Source: Aquipseudomonas alcaligenes MRY13-0052
GTDB lineage: Bacteria > Pseudomonadota > Gammaproteobacteria > Pseudomonadales > Pseudomonadaceae
Reading direction: 5' to 3'
DNA: 64,000 bases
Assembly: GCA_000474255.1 (NCBI GenBank)
Contig: BATO01000005.1
Location: forward strand, 97,118-161,117
Below are positions 42,898 through 53,926 of the stretch, one piece after another. The translations under genes and the position numbers were made by a program. Under the pieces are notes generated by a model, which saw only the letters and a program-made list of their open reading frames with translations, was not told the origin of the DNA and did no database searches. Position 1 is the stretch's first letter. The number at the start of each line of letters is the position of its first letter.

Positions 42898-44985
42898 ATG
42901 AAGTCCCGCACCCTCGCCTCGGCCGCCGGCCTGGCGCTCGGCCTGGCCAGCAGCAACCCCCTCGCCGCACCACTGGAACTCGAAGAGATCACCATCGAAT
43001 CCCGCCACGAGCGCGCAGACGGCCCCGTCACCGGCTACCGCGCCACCCGCTCGGCGAGCGCCACCCGCACCGACTCCGACCTGCGCGACATCCCCCAATC
43101 CGTGGCCGTGGTGCCCGCCCGGGTACTGGAAGACCTCAACACCACCCGCATCGACCGCGCCCTGGACTTCGCCGGCGGTGTATCCCGGCAGAACAACTTC
43201 GGTGGCCTGACCTTCCTCAACTACAGCGTGCGCGGCTTCACCACCGGCGAGCTGTACAAGAACGGCTTCGCCATCAACCGTGGCAGCTACAGCTCGCCGG
43301 ACGCCTCCACCATCGAGCGCATCGAGGTGCTCAAGGGCCCGGCGGCCAGCCTCTACGGACGTGGGGACCCAGGCGGCCTGGTCAATATCGTCACCAAGAA
43401 GCCCGAGGAGGAAGCCTTCGCCCGCTTCAGCGCCAGCGCGGGCAGCTGGGACCGCTACCGCAGCAGCCTCGACGTCAACACGCCGCTGGACGACGCCGGC
43501 ACCCTGCTGTCGCGCATCAACCTGGCGGTGGAGGACAACCAGAGCTTCCGCGATCACGTCGGCAGCGAGCGCGTGGTGGTCAGCCCCTCCCTCAGCTGGC
43601 AGCTCAGCCCGGATACGCGCCTGCTGATCGAGAGCGAGTTCGTGCGCCACGAGTCGGTGTTCGATCGCGGCATCCCCGCACCGGGCAACCAGCTCGGCTC
43701 GGTCAAGCGCTCCACCTTCCTCGGCGAACCCAACGACGGCGAGATCCGCAACCGCAACCAGATGCTGCAGGTCAGCCTCGAGCACTACTTCAACGAGGAC
43801 TGGAAGCTGCGCCTGGCCAACCACTACGCCCAGGGCCACCTGGCCGGCGATTCTTCGGAAACCTCGCGCCTGTCCGGCGACATCGTCAGCCGCTTCTATC
43901 GCCAGCGCGATTTCGAATGGAACAACAGCATCACCCAGGCCGAACTGCACGGCACCTTCGCCACCGGCACCTGGCAGCACCAGACACTGATCGGCCTGGA
44001 GTACGAGAACTACCGCAACAGCCAGAAGTACCCCCAGAGCGACACCCTGTTCAGCTACGGCCTGGACATCCACAACCCCGCATACGGCCAGCCCAAGCCC
44101 GCGCTCACCCGCAAGAACGACTTCTTCGAGCGGGTGGAAAGCCATTCGCTGAACCTGCAGGACCAGATCGCCTTCACCGATCGGCTGCGCGGGCTGGTGG
44201 GCGTGCGCATCGAGCGCATCGAGCAGGCAGCCCTGGACCGCTCCACGCGCATCCGCAACGCCCAGCACAAGGACGTCGTCACGCCGCGCCTGGGCCTGCT
44301 CTACCAGCTCACCCCGGAAATCGGGGTGTTCGCCAATGCCTCCACCTCGGTGAAGCCCAACGCCATCAGCAGCCGCGGCACCGTGTTCAAGCCGGAGAAA
44401 GGCGTCGGCTATGAGAGCGGGGTCAAGCTCGACCTGTTCGAAGGCCGGCTGGGCGCCACCGCCGCGCTCTTCCATATCGAGAAGGAGAACGTGCTCACCG
44501 CCGACCCGAACGACCCCAGCCAGAGCATCGCCGCCGGCAAGGCCCGCAGCCAGGGCCTGGACGTGCAGGTCGCCGGCCAGCTCAGCGACGCCTTCCGCCT
44601 GATCGGCGCCTACGCCTATATCGATGCCGAGGTGACCGAGGACAACACCCTGCCCGAAGGCAGCCGCCTGCTCGGCATCGCCAAGCACAGCGGCAGCCTG
44701 ATGGGCGTCTACGAGTTCCAGGACGGCTGGCTGCGCGGCTCGGATGTCGGCGCGGCGGCCAACTACGTAGGCGACCGCTCCGGCCAGGCCGGCAGCCAGT
44801 TCGAACTGCCCGCCTACAGCACCCTCGACCTGCTCGCCCACTACAAGGCCAGCGATGACCTGAGCATCGGCCTGAACCTCAACAACGTCTTCGACCGCAA
44901 GTACTACGAGCGCTCCTACAACAACGTCTGGGTGCTGCCGGGCGACCCGCGCAACCTCACCCTCAGCCTGACCCTCAACCTCTGA
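42898..44985 (+). CDS. TonB-dependent outer-membrane receptor
   Basis: A 695-residue outer-membrane transporter. The signal peptide is about 24 residues (MKSRTLASAAGLALGLASSNPLA). A TonB-box-like stretch LEEITIES follows. The plug domain comes next (DLRDIPQSVAVVPARVLEDL and IEVLKGPAASLYGRGDPGGLVNIVTKKP), then a 22-strand barrel ending in the aromatic C-terminus LTLSLTLNL. By sequence it falls with the FhuA/FpvA siderophore-receptor type, but the Zur-like site and the DUF4198 partner suggest a metal chelate such as zinc. It is absent between algW and hisC in P. aeruginosa. Confidence 0.93.
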   Translation: MKSRTLASAAGLALGLASSNPLAAPLELEEITIESRHERADGPVTGYRATRSASATRTDSDLRDIPQSVAVVPARVLEDLNTTRIDRALDFAGGVSRQNNFGGLTFLNYSVRGFTTGELYKNGFAINRGSYSSPDASTIERIEVLKGPAASLYGRGDPGGLVNIVTKKPEEEAFARFSASAGSWDRYRSSLDVNTPLDDAGTLLSRINLAVEDNQSFRDHVGSERVVVSPSLSWQLSPDTRLLIESEFVRHESVFDRGIPAPGNQLGSVKRSTFLGEPNDGEIRNRNQMLQVSLEHYFNEDWKLRLANHYAQGHLAGDSSETSRLSGDIVSRFYRQRDFEWNNSITQAELHGTFATGTWQHQTLIGLEYENYRNSQKYPQSDTLFSYGLDIHNPAYGQPKPALTRKNDFFERVESHSLNLQDQIAFTDRLRGLVGVRIERIEQAALDRSTRIRNAQHKDVVTPRLGLLYQLTPEIGVFANASTSVKPNAISSRGTVFKPEKGVGYESGVKLDLFEGRLGATAALFHIEKENVLTADPNDPSQSIAAGKARSQGLDVQVAGQLSDAFRLIGAYAYIDAEVTEDNTLPEGSRLLGIAKHSGSLMGVYEFQDGWLRGSDVGAAANYVGDRSGQAGSQFELPAYSTLDLLAHYKASDDLSIGLNLNNVFDRKYYERSYNNVWVLPGDPRNLTLSLTLNL

Positions 44986-44997
44986 CAAGGATTCCCC

Positions 44998-45726
44998 ATG
45001 CGACTCCACAGCAAACTGCTGCTCACCGCCGCCCTCGGCGCCCTCCTCGCCGGCCAGGCCCAGGCCCACGGGCTCTGGACCGAACAACGTCGCGGCAACA
45101 TCGAAGTCATCTACGGACACGGCGCCGAGGACGACGCCTTCAAGGCAGAGAAGGTCAGCGGCGCCTGGGCCTACGACAAGGCCGGCCGGATGATCCCGGT
45201 CACCGTCCAGCGCCTCGACGACCACGCCCGCCTGCAGCCCCTCAAGCCGCCGGTCAGCCTGGCCGTGGCGCTGGACAACGGCGCCTGGTCGCAGACTGCC
45301 GACAAGCAGTGGATCAACAAGGGCCGCGACCAGGTGAAGGGCGCTATCGCCTCCATCCATACCTGGAAATACAGCCTGGCGGTCTACCAGGAAGGCGCCA
45401 AGCTGCCGGCACTGGAGCGCGTGCGCCTGGTCATCGTGCCGCAGGTCGACCCGCTCGGCGTCGGCCCCGGCAAGCCACTGCCGGTGCAGGTACTGCTGGA
45501 CGGCAAGCCCGCAGCCGGCATCGAGCTGTACGGCGACTACCGCAGCGACCCGCATACCGTCAGCGCCACCACCGACGCCCAGGGCAAGGCCAAGGTGCTG
45601 GTACGCAACGCCGGCCTCAACGTGATCGCCGCACAGGCGACGCTGAAGACCGACAAGGACCCGGAAGCCGAGGAGCACGGCTTCTTCACCTCGCTGACCT
45701 TCGTCGGCGAGGCCCATCACGAGTGA
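44998..45726 (+). CDS. DUF4198 periplasmic protein
   Basis: A 242-residue secreted protein, 12 bases downstream of the receptor and surely in its operon (AAGG before the ATG at 44998). After a cleavable signal peptide ending QAQA, the mature protein would start with His (HGLWTEQRRG), a feature of DUF4198 and NikM/NikK-type proteins in which the N-terminal His can help bind a metal. The C-terminal half looks like an Ig-like carrier domain (GKPLPVQVLLDGKPAAGIELYG) with a His-containing end (GEAHHE). A role in periplasmic metal handling is inferred. Confidence 0.88.
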   Translation: MRLHSKLLLTAALGALLAGQAQAHGLWTEQRRGNIEVIYGHGAEDDAFKAEKVSGAWAYDKAGRMIPVTVQRLDDHARLQPLKPPVSLAVALDNGAWSQTADKQWINKGRDQVKGAIASIHTWKYSLAVYQEGAKLPALERVRLVIVPQVDPLGVGPGKPLPVQVLLDGKPAAGIELYGDYRSDPHTVSATTDAQGKAKVLVRNAGLNVIAAQATLKTDKDPEAEEHGFFTSLTFVGEAHHE

Positions 45727-45750
45727 GCGGCAGCAGCCGTTGAAGCATGA

Positions 45751-45784
45751 AAAAAGCCGAGGCGGTTTCCCGTCTCGGCTTTTT
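45751..45784. terminator. Bidirectional terminator between the DUF4198 gene and hisC
   Basis: Stem AGCCGAG / CTCGGCT inside flanking A and T runs (45751-45784), 24 bases after the DUF4198 stop and 17 bases beyond the hisC stop on the other strand. Confidence 0.9.
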
Positions 45785-45801
45785 CGTTCATGGCAGCGGA
45801 A

Positions 45802-46854
45802 TCAGCCAGCGTCGAGCGCATCCAGCAACGCCTGGTTCTGCTCCGGCGTGCCGATGGTAATGCGCAGGAACTGGGCGATGCGTTCCTGCTTGAAGTGACG
45901 CACGATCACGCCCTTCTCGCGCAGGCCGGCAGCGATGCCCGCCGCATCCTTGCCCGGGTGACGGGCAAAGATGAAGTTGGCCGCCGAGGGCAACACCTCG
46001 AACCCGCGTTTGACCAGTTCGCTCACCACCCGTTCGCGGCTGTCGATGACCTTGGCGCAGGTCTGCTCGAACCATTCGCGGTCCTCGAACGCCGCAGCGG
46101 CGCCGACTATGGCCATGCGGTCCAGCGGGTAGGAGTTGAAGCTGTTCTTGATGCGCTCCAGGGCCTCGATCAGGTCCGGGTGCCCCACCGCCAGGCCCAC
46201 GCGCAGGCCGGCCAGGGAGCGGGACTTGGACAGGGTCTGGGTGACCAGCAGGTTCGGATAGCGGTCCACCAGGGCGATGGCGCTCTGCCCGCCGAAATCG
46301 ATATAGGCCTCGTCGACCACCACCACCGTATCCGGGCTACCCTGCAGCAGCTTCTCCACCGCCTCCAGCGCCAGCAGGCAACCGGTGGGGGCGTTCGGGT
46401 TGGGGAAGATGATGCCGGCGTTGGGGCGCGCGTAGTCTTCGACGCGGATCTGGAACTGCTCATCCAGCGGCAACGCTTCGAAGGGGATGCCGTAGAGGCC
46501 GCAGTAGACCGGGTAGAAGCTGTAGCTCACGTCCGGGAACAGCAGCGGGCGGCCATGCTGGAACAGGCCGTGGAAGATGTGCGCCAGCACCTCGTCCGAA
46601 CCGTTGCCGACGAACACCTGGCCGGTTGTCACGCCGTAGTACTCCGCGACGGCCTGCTTGAGGCGGTCGCTGTTCGGGTCCGGGTACAGGCGCAGGCTGT
46701 CACCCAGCTCCGCCTGCATGGCGGCGATGGCCTTCGGCGACGGCCCGTAGGGGTTTTCGTTGGTGTTCAGCTTCACCAGGTTGGCGATCTTCGGCTGTTC
46801 GCCCGGAACGTAGGGCACCAGTTCCTTGACGAAGGGACTCCAGAATTTGCTCAT
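45802..46854 (-). CDS. hisC: Histidinol-phosphate aminotransferase HisC
   Basis: A PLP enzyme of fold type I converting imidazole-acetol phosphate to histidinol phosphate. The product is 350 residues from [15 protein letters not shown]. It has the [11 protein letters not shown] signature, [24 protein letters not shown] and the PLP lysine in [16 protein letters not shown]. The ATG at 46854 is chosen because AGGGAG lies seven bases before it. An ATG two codons upstream overlaps the hisD stop but is too close to that site. Confidence 0.96.
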   Translation of the reverse strand: MSKFWSPFVKELVPYVPGEQPKIANLVKLNTNENPYGPSPKAIAAMQAELGDSLRLYPDPNSDRLKQAVAEYYGVTTGQVFVGNGSDEVLAHIFHGLFQHGRPLLFPDVSYSFYPVYCGLYGIPFEALPLDEQFQIRVEDYARPNAGIIFPNPNAPTGCLLALEAVEKLLQGSPDTVVVVDEAYIDFGGQSAIALVDRYPNLLVTQTLSKSRSLAGLRVGLAVGHPDLIEALERIKNSFNSYPLDRMAIVGAAAAFEDREWFEQTCAKVIDSRERVVSELVKRGFEVLPSAANFIFARHPGKDAAGIAAGLREKGVIVRHFKQERIAQFLRITIGTPEQNQALLDALDAG

Positions 46855-46856
46855 CG

Positions 46857-48170
46857 TCATTCTCCCTTGATCCGGTATTCGGCGCTGCGGGCGTGGGCGG
46901 TCAGCGACTCGCCACGGGCCAGCACGGACGCGGTCTTGCCCAGCTCGGAGGCACCCTCTGCAGAGCAGAAGATGATCGACGAGCGCTTCTGGAAGTCATA
47001 CACACCCAGCGGCGAGGAGAAACGCGCGGTGCCGGAGGTGGGCAGCACGTGGTTCGGGCCGGCGCAGTAGTCGCCCAGCGCCTCGGCGGTGTAGCGGCCC
47101 ATGAAGATGGCACCGGCGTGGCGGATCTGCGGCAGCCAGGCTTGCGGATCGGCGACCGACAGCTCCAGGTGCTCGGGGGCGATGCGGTTGGCGACGGTGA
47201 TCGCCTGTTGCATGTCGGCGACCTGGATCAGCGCGCCACGGCCGGAGAGGGAGGTGCGGATGATTTCGGCACGCTCCATGGTCGGCAGCAGCTTCTCGAT
47301 ACTGGCGGCCACCTTGTCGAGGAACTCGGCATCGGGGCTGACCAGGATGGATTGGGCGTCTTCGTCGTGCTCGGCCTGGGAGAACAGGTCCATGGCGATC
47401 CAGTCCGGGTCGGTCTGGCCGTCGCAGACGACGAGGATCTCGGAGGGGCCGGCAATCATGTCGATGCCGACCTGGCCGAAGACATGGCGCTTGGCCGTGG
47501 CGACATAGATGTTGCCGGGGCCGACGATCTTGTCCACCTGGGGCACGCTCTCGGTGCCATAGGCCAGGGCGGCGACCGCCTGGGCCCCACCGATGGTGAA
47601 GACGCGGTCGACGCCGGCCACGCAGGCGGCAGCGAGGACGATCTCGTTGATCTCGCCACGGGGAGTCGGCACCACCATCACCACTTCGGCGACGCCGGCG
47701 ACCTTGGCCGGAATGGCGTTCATCAGCACGGACGACGGGTAGGACGCCTTGCCGCCGGGCACGTACAGGCCGGCGCGGTCCAGCGGGGTGACCTGCTGGC
47801 CCAGCACGGTGCCGTCGGCCTCGGTGTAGGTCCAGGAATCCTGCTTCTGCTTCTCGTGGTAGAGGCGCACCCGCTCGGCGGCGGTTTCCAGGGCCTTGCG
47901 CTGCTCGGCGGTGATGCGGGTCAGCGCCAGCTCCAGACGCTCGCGCGGCAGGATCAGGTCGGCCATGGAGTCCACGCTCAGACCGTCGAAACGCTGGGTG
48001 AATTCGACCACGGCGGCATCGCCACGCTCACGCACGGCCTTGATGATGTCGAGTACGCGCTGGTTGACCGATTCGTCGGATACGCTTTCCCAGCTCAGCA
48101 GATGATCCAGATGACGGGCGAAGTCCGGATCAGCGGCATTGAGTCGGCGAACAGCGGTTTGAACGGTCAT
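46857..48170 (-). CDS. hisD: Histidinol dehydrogenase HisD
   Basis: A zinc-dependent NAD enzyme for the last two steps of histidine synthesis. The 437-residue product has the [26 protein letters not shown] segment, the family signature [38 protein letters not shown] and [16 protein letters not shown]. The ATG at 48170 gives the family N-terminus; the frame is open further but crosses the spacer after hisG. Confidence 0.97.
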   Translation of the reverse strand: MTVQTAVRRLNAADPDFARHLDHLLSWESVSDESVNQRVLDIIKAVRERGDAAVVEFTQRFDGLSVDSMADLILPRERLELALTRITAEQRKALETAAERVRLYHEKQKQDSWTYTEADGTVLGQQVTPLDRAGLYVPGGKASYPSSVLMNAIPAKVAGVAEVVMVVPTPRGEINEIVLAAACVAGVDRVFTIGGAQAVAALAYGTESVPQVDKIVGPGNIYVATAKRHVFGQVGIDMIAGPSEILVVCDGQTDPDWIAMDLFSQAEHDEDAQSILVSPDAEFLDKVAASIEKLLPTMERAEIIRTSLSGRGALIQVADMQQAITVANRIAPEHLELSVADPQAWLPQIRHAGAIFMGRYTAEALGDYCAGPNHVLPTSGTARFSSPLGVYDFQKRSSIIFCSAEGASELGKTASVLARGESLTAHARSAEYRIKGE

Positions 48171-48289
48171 AGCGGGCCTCATTATTGGCAAATGCTCGGG
48201 CGCCGCTAGAGTAGCAAGCCCACCGTGCGGGCACCCGAGATTATTGGCTATGACACGGATAGGCGGGTGCGGCCGGAGCCGCACGGGTG

Positions 48290-48925
48290 TCAGTCGTGGT
48301 GTCGCGACTCGACGGCCTGGCGCAGGGTGTCGATCAGCGCCTGGATACGGGCGTGCTGCATCTTCATCGAGGCCTTGTTGACCACCAGGCGGGAGCTGAT
48401 GGTGGCGATCATTTCCTGGGGCTCCAGGCCATTGGCGCGGAGGGTGTTGCCGGTGTCGACCACGTCGATGATCTTGTCGGCCAGGCCGACCAGCGGAGCC
48501 AGCTCCATGGAGCCGTAAAGCTTGATCACTTCGACCTGGCGGCCTTGCTCAGCGTAATAGCGCTTGGCGACGTTGACGAACTTGGTGGCCACGCGCAGAC
48601 GGCCCTTGGGCTCGGGCACACCGATCGCGCCAGCGGTCATCAGCTTGCAGCGGGCGATGCGCAGGTCCAGGGGCTCGTACAGGCCCTGGCCACCGTACTC
48701 CATCAGCACATCCTTGCCGGCCACGCCGAGGTCTGCCGCGCCATGCTCGACATAGGTCGGCACGTCGGTGGCACGGACGATCAGCAGGCGCACGTCATCC
48801 TGGGTGGTGGGGATGATCAGCTTGCGGCTCTTGTCCGGATTCTCGGTGGGGACGATGCCCGCTTCCGCCAGCAGCGGCAGGGTGTCGTCGAGGATGCGGC
48901 CCTTGGATAACGCGATGGTGAGCAT
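48290..48925 (-). CDS. hisG: ATP phosphoribosyltransferase HisG, short form
   Basis: First enzyme of histidine synthesis. At 211 residues it is the short form that lacks the C-terminal regulatory domain and needs a HisZ partner, which Pseudomonas encodes elsewhere. Visible are [36 protein letters not shown] and the PRPP-binding [14 protein letters not shown]. Confidence 0.97.
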   Translation of the reverse strand: MLTIALSKGRILDDTLPLLAEAGIVPTENPDKSRKLIIPTTQDDVRLLIVRATDVPTYVEHGAADLGVAGKDVLMEYGGQGLYEPLDLRIARCKLMTAGAIGVPEPKGRLRVATKFVNVAKRYYAEQGRQVEVIKLYGSMELAPLVGLADKIIDVVDTGNTLRANGLEPQEMIATISSRLVVNKASMKMQHARIQALIDTLRQAVESRHHD

Positions 48926-48976
48926 GGAACTGGATGTCCTTGGCTTCGGCCCTCTGCGGGCCCTTGAGGGAGCGTG

Positions 48977-49002
48977 CGGGCCGACCGCTAGCGGTCGGCC
49001 CG
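48977..49002. terminator. Perfect palindrome between murA and hisG
   Basis: A 26-base perfect palindrome (CGGGCCGACCGC and its complement) between murA and hisG, 8 bases past the murA stop. There is no T tract, so it may only attenuate or stabilise 3' ends. Its left arm shares GCGTGCGGGCCGAC with the terminator at 33345-33358. Confidence 0.6.
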
Positions 49003-49010
49003 AGCGTCAC

Positions 49011-50539
<1,529 letters not shown>

Positions 50540-50588
50540 GCTCAACCTCAATCGGCGCCCTACGCGCGCGGGTCGGCCATGATACAAA

Positions 50589-50639
50589 AAAGCCCCCCGC
50601 CTGCGAACCCCGCGCGCGCAAGGTCAGACGGAGGGCTTT
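50589..50639 (-). terminator. Terminator downstream of the mla operon
   Basis: Stem AAAGCCC / GGGCTTT (50589-50595 and 50633-50639) with GC-rich pairing inside, followed leftward by a T run. It lies 9 bases beyond the mlaB stop. Confidence 0.75.
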
Positions 50640-50648
50640 CGACTGTCT

Positions 50649-50957
50649 TCACACTTCCAGCGGCAGCAACTCATCGAGCCCGGAGACGCCGGCGATCTGC
50701 CGCATGTCCTCGGGCAGCGCGCGGATGGTCAGCGTCTTGCCGGCCTTTCGCGCGTCGCGCATGAAGGCCAGCAACAGGGAAAGACCGACGCTGCTGGACT
50801 TCAACACGCCCGAACAATCGAGCACCAGGTCTGCCATGCCGTGTTCGCGAATCATCTTCGCGCCCGTCTCACGCAGCTCTGGCCCGCTACGGAAATCCAG
50901 CACGCCGGAGAGTTTCAGCTCCCCGGCGGTACCGGCTGTCAGTGCAGCTTCACTCAT
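50649..50957 (-). CDS. mlaB: Phospholipid transport protein MlaB (STAS domain)
   Basis: MlaB is the cytoplasmic STAS-domain subunit of the MlaFEDB ABC transporter that moves phospholipids to keep outer-membrane asymmetry. The 102-residue product has the STAS pattern LKLSGVLDFRSGPELRETG and DLVLDCSGVLKSSSVGLSLLLAFMRDA, with the Ser-rich loop typical of the family. The start overlaps the mlaC stop by eight bases. Confidence 0.93.
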   Translation of the reverse strand: MSEAALTAGTAGELKLSGVLDFRSGPELRETGAKMIREHGMADLVLDCSGVLKSSSVGLSLLLAFMRDARKAGKTLTIRALPEDMRQIAGVSGLDELLPLEV

Positions 50958-51597
50958 GACCGGCGGCCTTCTGGCCTTCCTCGGTCTGCTTGGCCTTGGC
51001 CACCACTTCGGCCCAGCCGTTGATGGTCTTGTCCAGGTCGTTGCCGTTCTTCTGCATGGTGTCGGCGAACTGGTCGCGGAACAGCTTGCCGATGTTGATG
51101 CCGTTGATGATGACGTTCCGCAGCATCCACTGGCCATCGATGTTGACCATGGTGTACGACACCGGATAGACGGTGCCCTTGCTGTCCTTCACTTCCATGC
51201 CGACGCTGGTGCGCTCCGGGTCTTCCTGCTTGCCGGGCAGCACGCGGATGTCCTGGTTGTCGTATTCCAGCAGGGCATTGCCATAGAACTGCATCAGGCT
51301 GCGCTTGAAGTTCTCCTGGAAGCGGGTCATCTGCTCCGGGGTGGCCTTGCGCGAGTACTTGACCGTCATGATGCTGCGGGAAATGCCGTCGGCATCCACC
51401 ACCGGGCCGAGGATGTTGTTCAGCGAATCGTAGAAGGCACCGGGGTTGCTGCGGTACTGCTGCTTGTTGGCCTTGAGGTCACTGAGCAGCTTGTCGGTGG
51501 TCTGCTGCACCACGTCGCGCGCGCTGGGCGCCGCGTTGGCCAGCAGGGGCAGCGCGGCGAGCAGAACCAGCAGGCCGTTACGCATTGCTTTGATCAT
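50950..51597 (-). CDS. mlaC: Periplasmic phospholipid-binding protein MlaC
   Basis: MlaC ferries phospholipids between the outer-membrane MlaA complex and the inner-membrane MlaFEDB. The 215-residue precursor has a signal peptide (NGLLVLLAALPLLANA). The body has the family segments RDVVQQTTDKLLSDLKAN, YGNALLEYDNQDIRV and WMLRNVIINGINIGKLFRDQF. The ATG at 51597 has GAGGA eight bases upstream; a GTG five codons earlier is less likely. Confidence 0.95.
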   Translation of the reverse strand: MIKAMRNGLLVLLAALPLLANAAPSARDVVQQTTDKLLSDLKANKQQYRSNPGAFYDSLNNILGPVVDADGISRSIMTVKYSRKATPEQMTRFQENFKRSLMQFYGNALLEYDNQDIRVLPGKQEDPERTSVGMEVKDSKGTVYPVSYTMVNIDGQWMLRNVIINGINIGKLFRDQFADTMQKNGNDLDKTINGWAEVVAKAKQTEEGQKAAGHE

Positions 51598-51608
51598 GTC
51601 GAAGGTCC

Positions 51609-52076
51609 TCACTTGCTTTCCTTATTGACCGTATTGAGCAGGAACTTGCCGATCAGGTCTTCGAGCACCAGCGCGGACTGGGTGTCGCGGATGGTGCCGC
51701 CGTCCTTCAACAGCTGGTCGTCGCCGCCAACGCTGATACCGATGTACTTTTCGCCCAGCAGGCCGGCAGTGAGGATGGAAGCCGTGGAATCGGTCGGCAG
51801 GTTGTCGACGCGCTTTTCCAGCTCCATGGTGACCCTGCCGGTGTAGCTTTCGCGATCCAGGTCGATGGCGGTGACCTTGCCAATGGTCACACCGGCCATG
51901 GTCACTTTTGCTCTGACAGTCAAACCGGCGATATTGTCGAAGTGGGCATAAACTTTATAGGTTTCGCTGGCGCCGCCGACCGACAGGCCGCTCACCCGCA
52001 AAGCCAGCAGCAGCAGGGCGAGCAACCCGGCCAGCAGGAACAGGCCGACACCAATTTCCAGGGTGCGGATTTGCAT
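51609..52076 (-). CDS. mlaD: MCE-domain phospholipid transport protein MlaD
   Basis: MlaD is anchored in the inner membrane and forms the hexameric MCE ring of MlaFEDB. The 155-residue product has one N-terminal membrane segment (VGLFLLAGLLALLLLAL) and an MCE domain (YKVYAHFDNIAGLTVRAKVTMAGVTIGKV). Its ATG shares one base with the mlaE stop. Confidence 0.96.
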   Translation of the reverse strand: MQIRTLEIGVGLFLLAGLLALLLLALRVSGLSVGGASETYKVYAHFDNIAGLTVRAKVTMAGVTIGKVTAIDLDRESYTGRVTMELEKRVDNLPTDSTASILTAGLLGEKYIGISVGGDDQLLKDGGTIRDTQSALVLEDLIGKFLLNTVNKESK

Positions 52077-52873
52077 CAGAAATCTCCAAACATCAAGGCG
52101 GTCAGGATGAAGTCGAGCCCCAGCACGGCCAGCGAGGCATAGACCACGGTTTTAGTCGTTGCGCGGCTGATCCCTTCGGAGGTCGGCTCGCAGTCGTAAC
52201 CCTGGAACACGGCGATCCAGGTCACCACGAAGGCGAAGACCATGCTTTTCAGCACGCCGTTCAGCACGTCTTCGGTGAATTCGACACTGTTCTGCATATT
52301 GGCCCAGAAAGAGCCATCGTAAACACCCAGCCAATCGACGGCGACCATCGCGCCGCCCCAGATGCCCACCACGCTGAAGATCATCGCCAGCAACGGCATG
52401 GAAATGAACCCGGCCCAGAGACGCGGGGCGATGATGTACTTGAGCGGGTCGACACCGATCATCTCCAGGCTGGAGAGTTGCTCGGTGGACTTCATGTTGC
52501 CGATCTCGGCCGCCAGGGCGGAGCCTGCACGACCGGCGAACAGCAGCGCGGTGACCACCGGGCCGAGCTCACGCAGCAAGGTCAGGGCAACCATCTGCCC
52601 GACCGCCTGCTCGGAGCCGTATTCCACCAGGATGTTGTAACCCTGCAGGGCCAGCACCATGCCGATGAAGACACCGGATACGACGATGATCGGCAGCGAC
52701 AGCACGCCGACGAAATACAGTTGTTTGATCAGCAGCTGGAATCCAGCCCCGGTGCCGGTGCGCCCGAACATGGCACGCAACAGGAACAGGGTGGAGCGGC
52801 CCAGCGCTTCGACCACGTCCAGGCCGGCGCGCCCGAGCAGGCGGATGCGCTCGAGCGGAGACTTCTTGCGCAT
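52076..52873 (-). CDS. mlaE: ABC transporter permease MlaE
   Basis: MlaE is the permease of the phospholipid transporter. The 265-residue product is highly hydrophobic and contains the family motif [34 protein letters not shown]. The ATG at 52873 ([14 protein letters not shown]) shares one base with the mlaF stop; a TTG just before it is less likely. Confidence 0.96.
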   Translation of the reverse strand: MRKKSPLERIRLLGRAGLDVVEALGRSTLFLLRAMFGRTGTGAGFQLLIKQLYFVGVLSLPIIVVSGVFIGMVLALQGYNILVEYGSEQAVGQMVALTLLRELGPVVTALLFAGRAGSALAAEIGNMKSTEQLSSLEMIGVDPLKYIIAPRLWAGFISMPLLAMIFSVVGIWGGAMVAVDWLGVYDGSFWANMQNSVEFTEDVLNGVLKSMVFAFVVTWIAVFQGYDCEPTSEGISRATTKTVVYASLAVLGLDFILTALMFGDF

Positions 52874-53682
52874 CAACGCTCTCCCAGCAAATCGTTGCGG
52901 TAATCGGGTGCCGGGAAGTGGAAGGGGACCGGCCCGTCGGGAATGCCTTTCATGAACTGGCGGATCCTCGGGTTATCCGACTCCATCAACTCTTTGGGGG
53001 TGCCCTGCCCCAGCACCTGGGCATCGCCGACCACATAAAGATAGTCAGCGATGCTGGCGGTCTCCGCCAGGTCGTGGGAGACCACGATGCTGGTGATGCC
53101 CAGGGCATCGTTGAGCAGGCGAATCAAACGCACCAGCACGCCCATGGCAATGGGGTCCTGGCCGACGAAAGGCTCGTCGTACATGAGGATCTGCGGGTCG
53201 AGGGCAATGGCCCGGGCCAAGGCCACGCGACGCTTCATACCGCCGGAGAGTTCATCCGGCATCAGCTCGATGGCGCCACGCAGGCCAACCGCCTGCAGCT
53301 TCATCAGGACAATGTCACGAATCATTTCCTCGGGCAGTTTGGTGTGCACCCGCAGGGGAAAGGCGACGTTCTCGAACACATCGAGGTCAGTGAACAGCGC
53401 GCCGCTCTGGAACAGCACACCGAACTGCTTGCGCATGTCGAAGAGGTCGGCCCGGGAAAGCTTCGGCAGGTTCTGGCCATTGACCCAGACTTCGCCGGCC
53501 GCAGGCTTGAGCTGAGCGGCGATGAGGCGCAACAGGGTGGTCTTGCCGCAGCCGGACGGCCCCATGATCCCGGTGACCTTGCCGCGCGGGATGCGGATAT
53601 CGACATTCTGAAAAATACTGCGTGTGCCGCGCTTGAAGGTGACGCCCTTCAACTCCACGGCGTAAGCGTTATCAGCGCTCAT
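52873..53682 (-). CDS. mlaF: ABC transporter ATPase MlaF
   Basis: MlaF is the ATPase of the Mla transporter. The 269-residue product has Walker [10 protein letters not shown], the signature [16 protein letters not shown] and Walker [14 protein letters not shown]. The ATG at 53682 is preceded by AAGGAG. First gene of mlaFEDCB, divergent from kdsD. Confidence 0.97.
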   Translation of the reverse strand: MSADNAYAVELKGVTFKRGTRSIFQNVDIRIPRGKVTGIMGPSGCGKTTLLRLIAAQLKPAAGEVWVNGQNLPKLSRADLFDMRKQFGVLFQSGALFTDLDVFENVAFPLRVHTKLPEEMIRDIVLMKLQAVGLRGAIELMPDELSGGMKRRVALARAIALDPQILMYDEPFVGQDPIAMGVLVRLIRLLNDALGITSIVVSHDLAETASIADYLYVVGDAQVLGQGTPKELMESDNPRIRQFMKGIPDGPVPFHFPAPDYRNDLLGER

Positions 53683-53887
53683 CTGTACTCCTTGCGATGC
53701 GGCCATCCCTGCAGAAGACGTCGTCTCCAGCGGCCGGGACACGATGCCTGAGGGGTGGCCGAACAGGCGGCGAACTATAGCATCGCAGCACTATGCCACC
53801 CAAGGCCGCGCCAGCCATTGTTCAGGGCTGCGACAGGTTTCTCCTCGGCGGGATGCGATGGAGGGTGAGCGAACGACTCTTTGCCGG

Positions 53888-53893
53888 TATAAT
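53888..53893 (+). promoter_or_regulatory. Candidate -10 element of the kdsD-lpt operon
   Basis: A perfect TATAAT in the 244-base gap between mlaF and kdsD, 34 bases before the kdsD start. No clear -35 lies 16-18 bases upstream, so activity is uncertain. Confidence 0.5.
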
Positions 53894-53926
53894 CCCCGCC
53901 TTTTCCTCGGCAACTGCACTCTCCAC

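Noticed and set aside
42859..45720. Minus-strand open frame of 953 codons across the TonB receptor and DUF4198 genes
   Set aside because: Low-complexity Gly/Ala/Val/Gln sequence without any domain; the plus-strand genes are complete and have signal peptides and family motifs.
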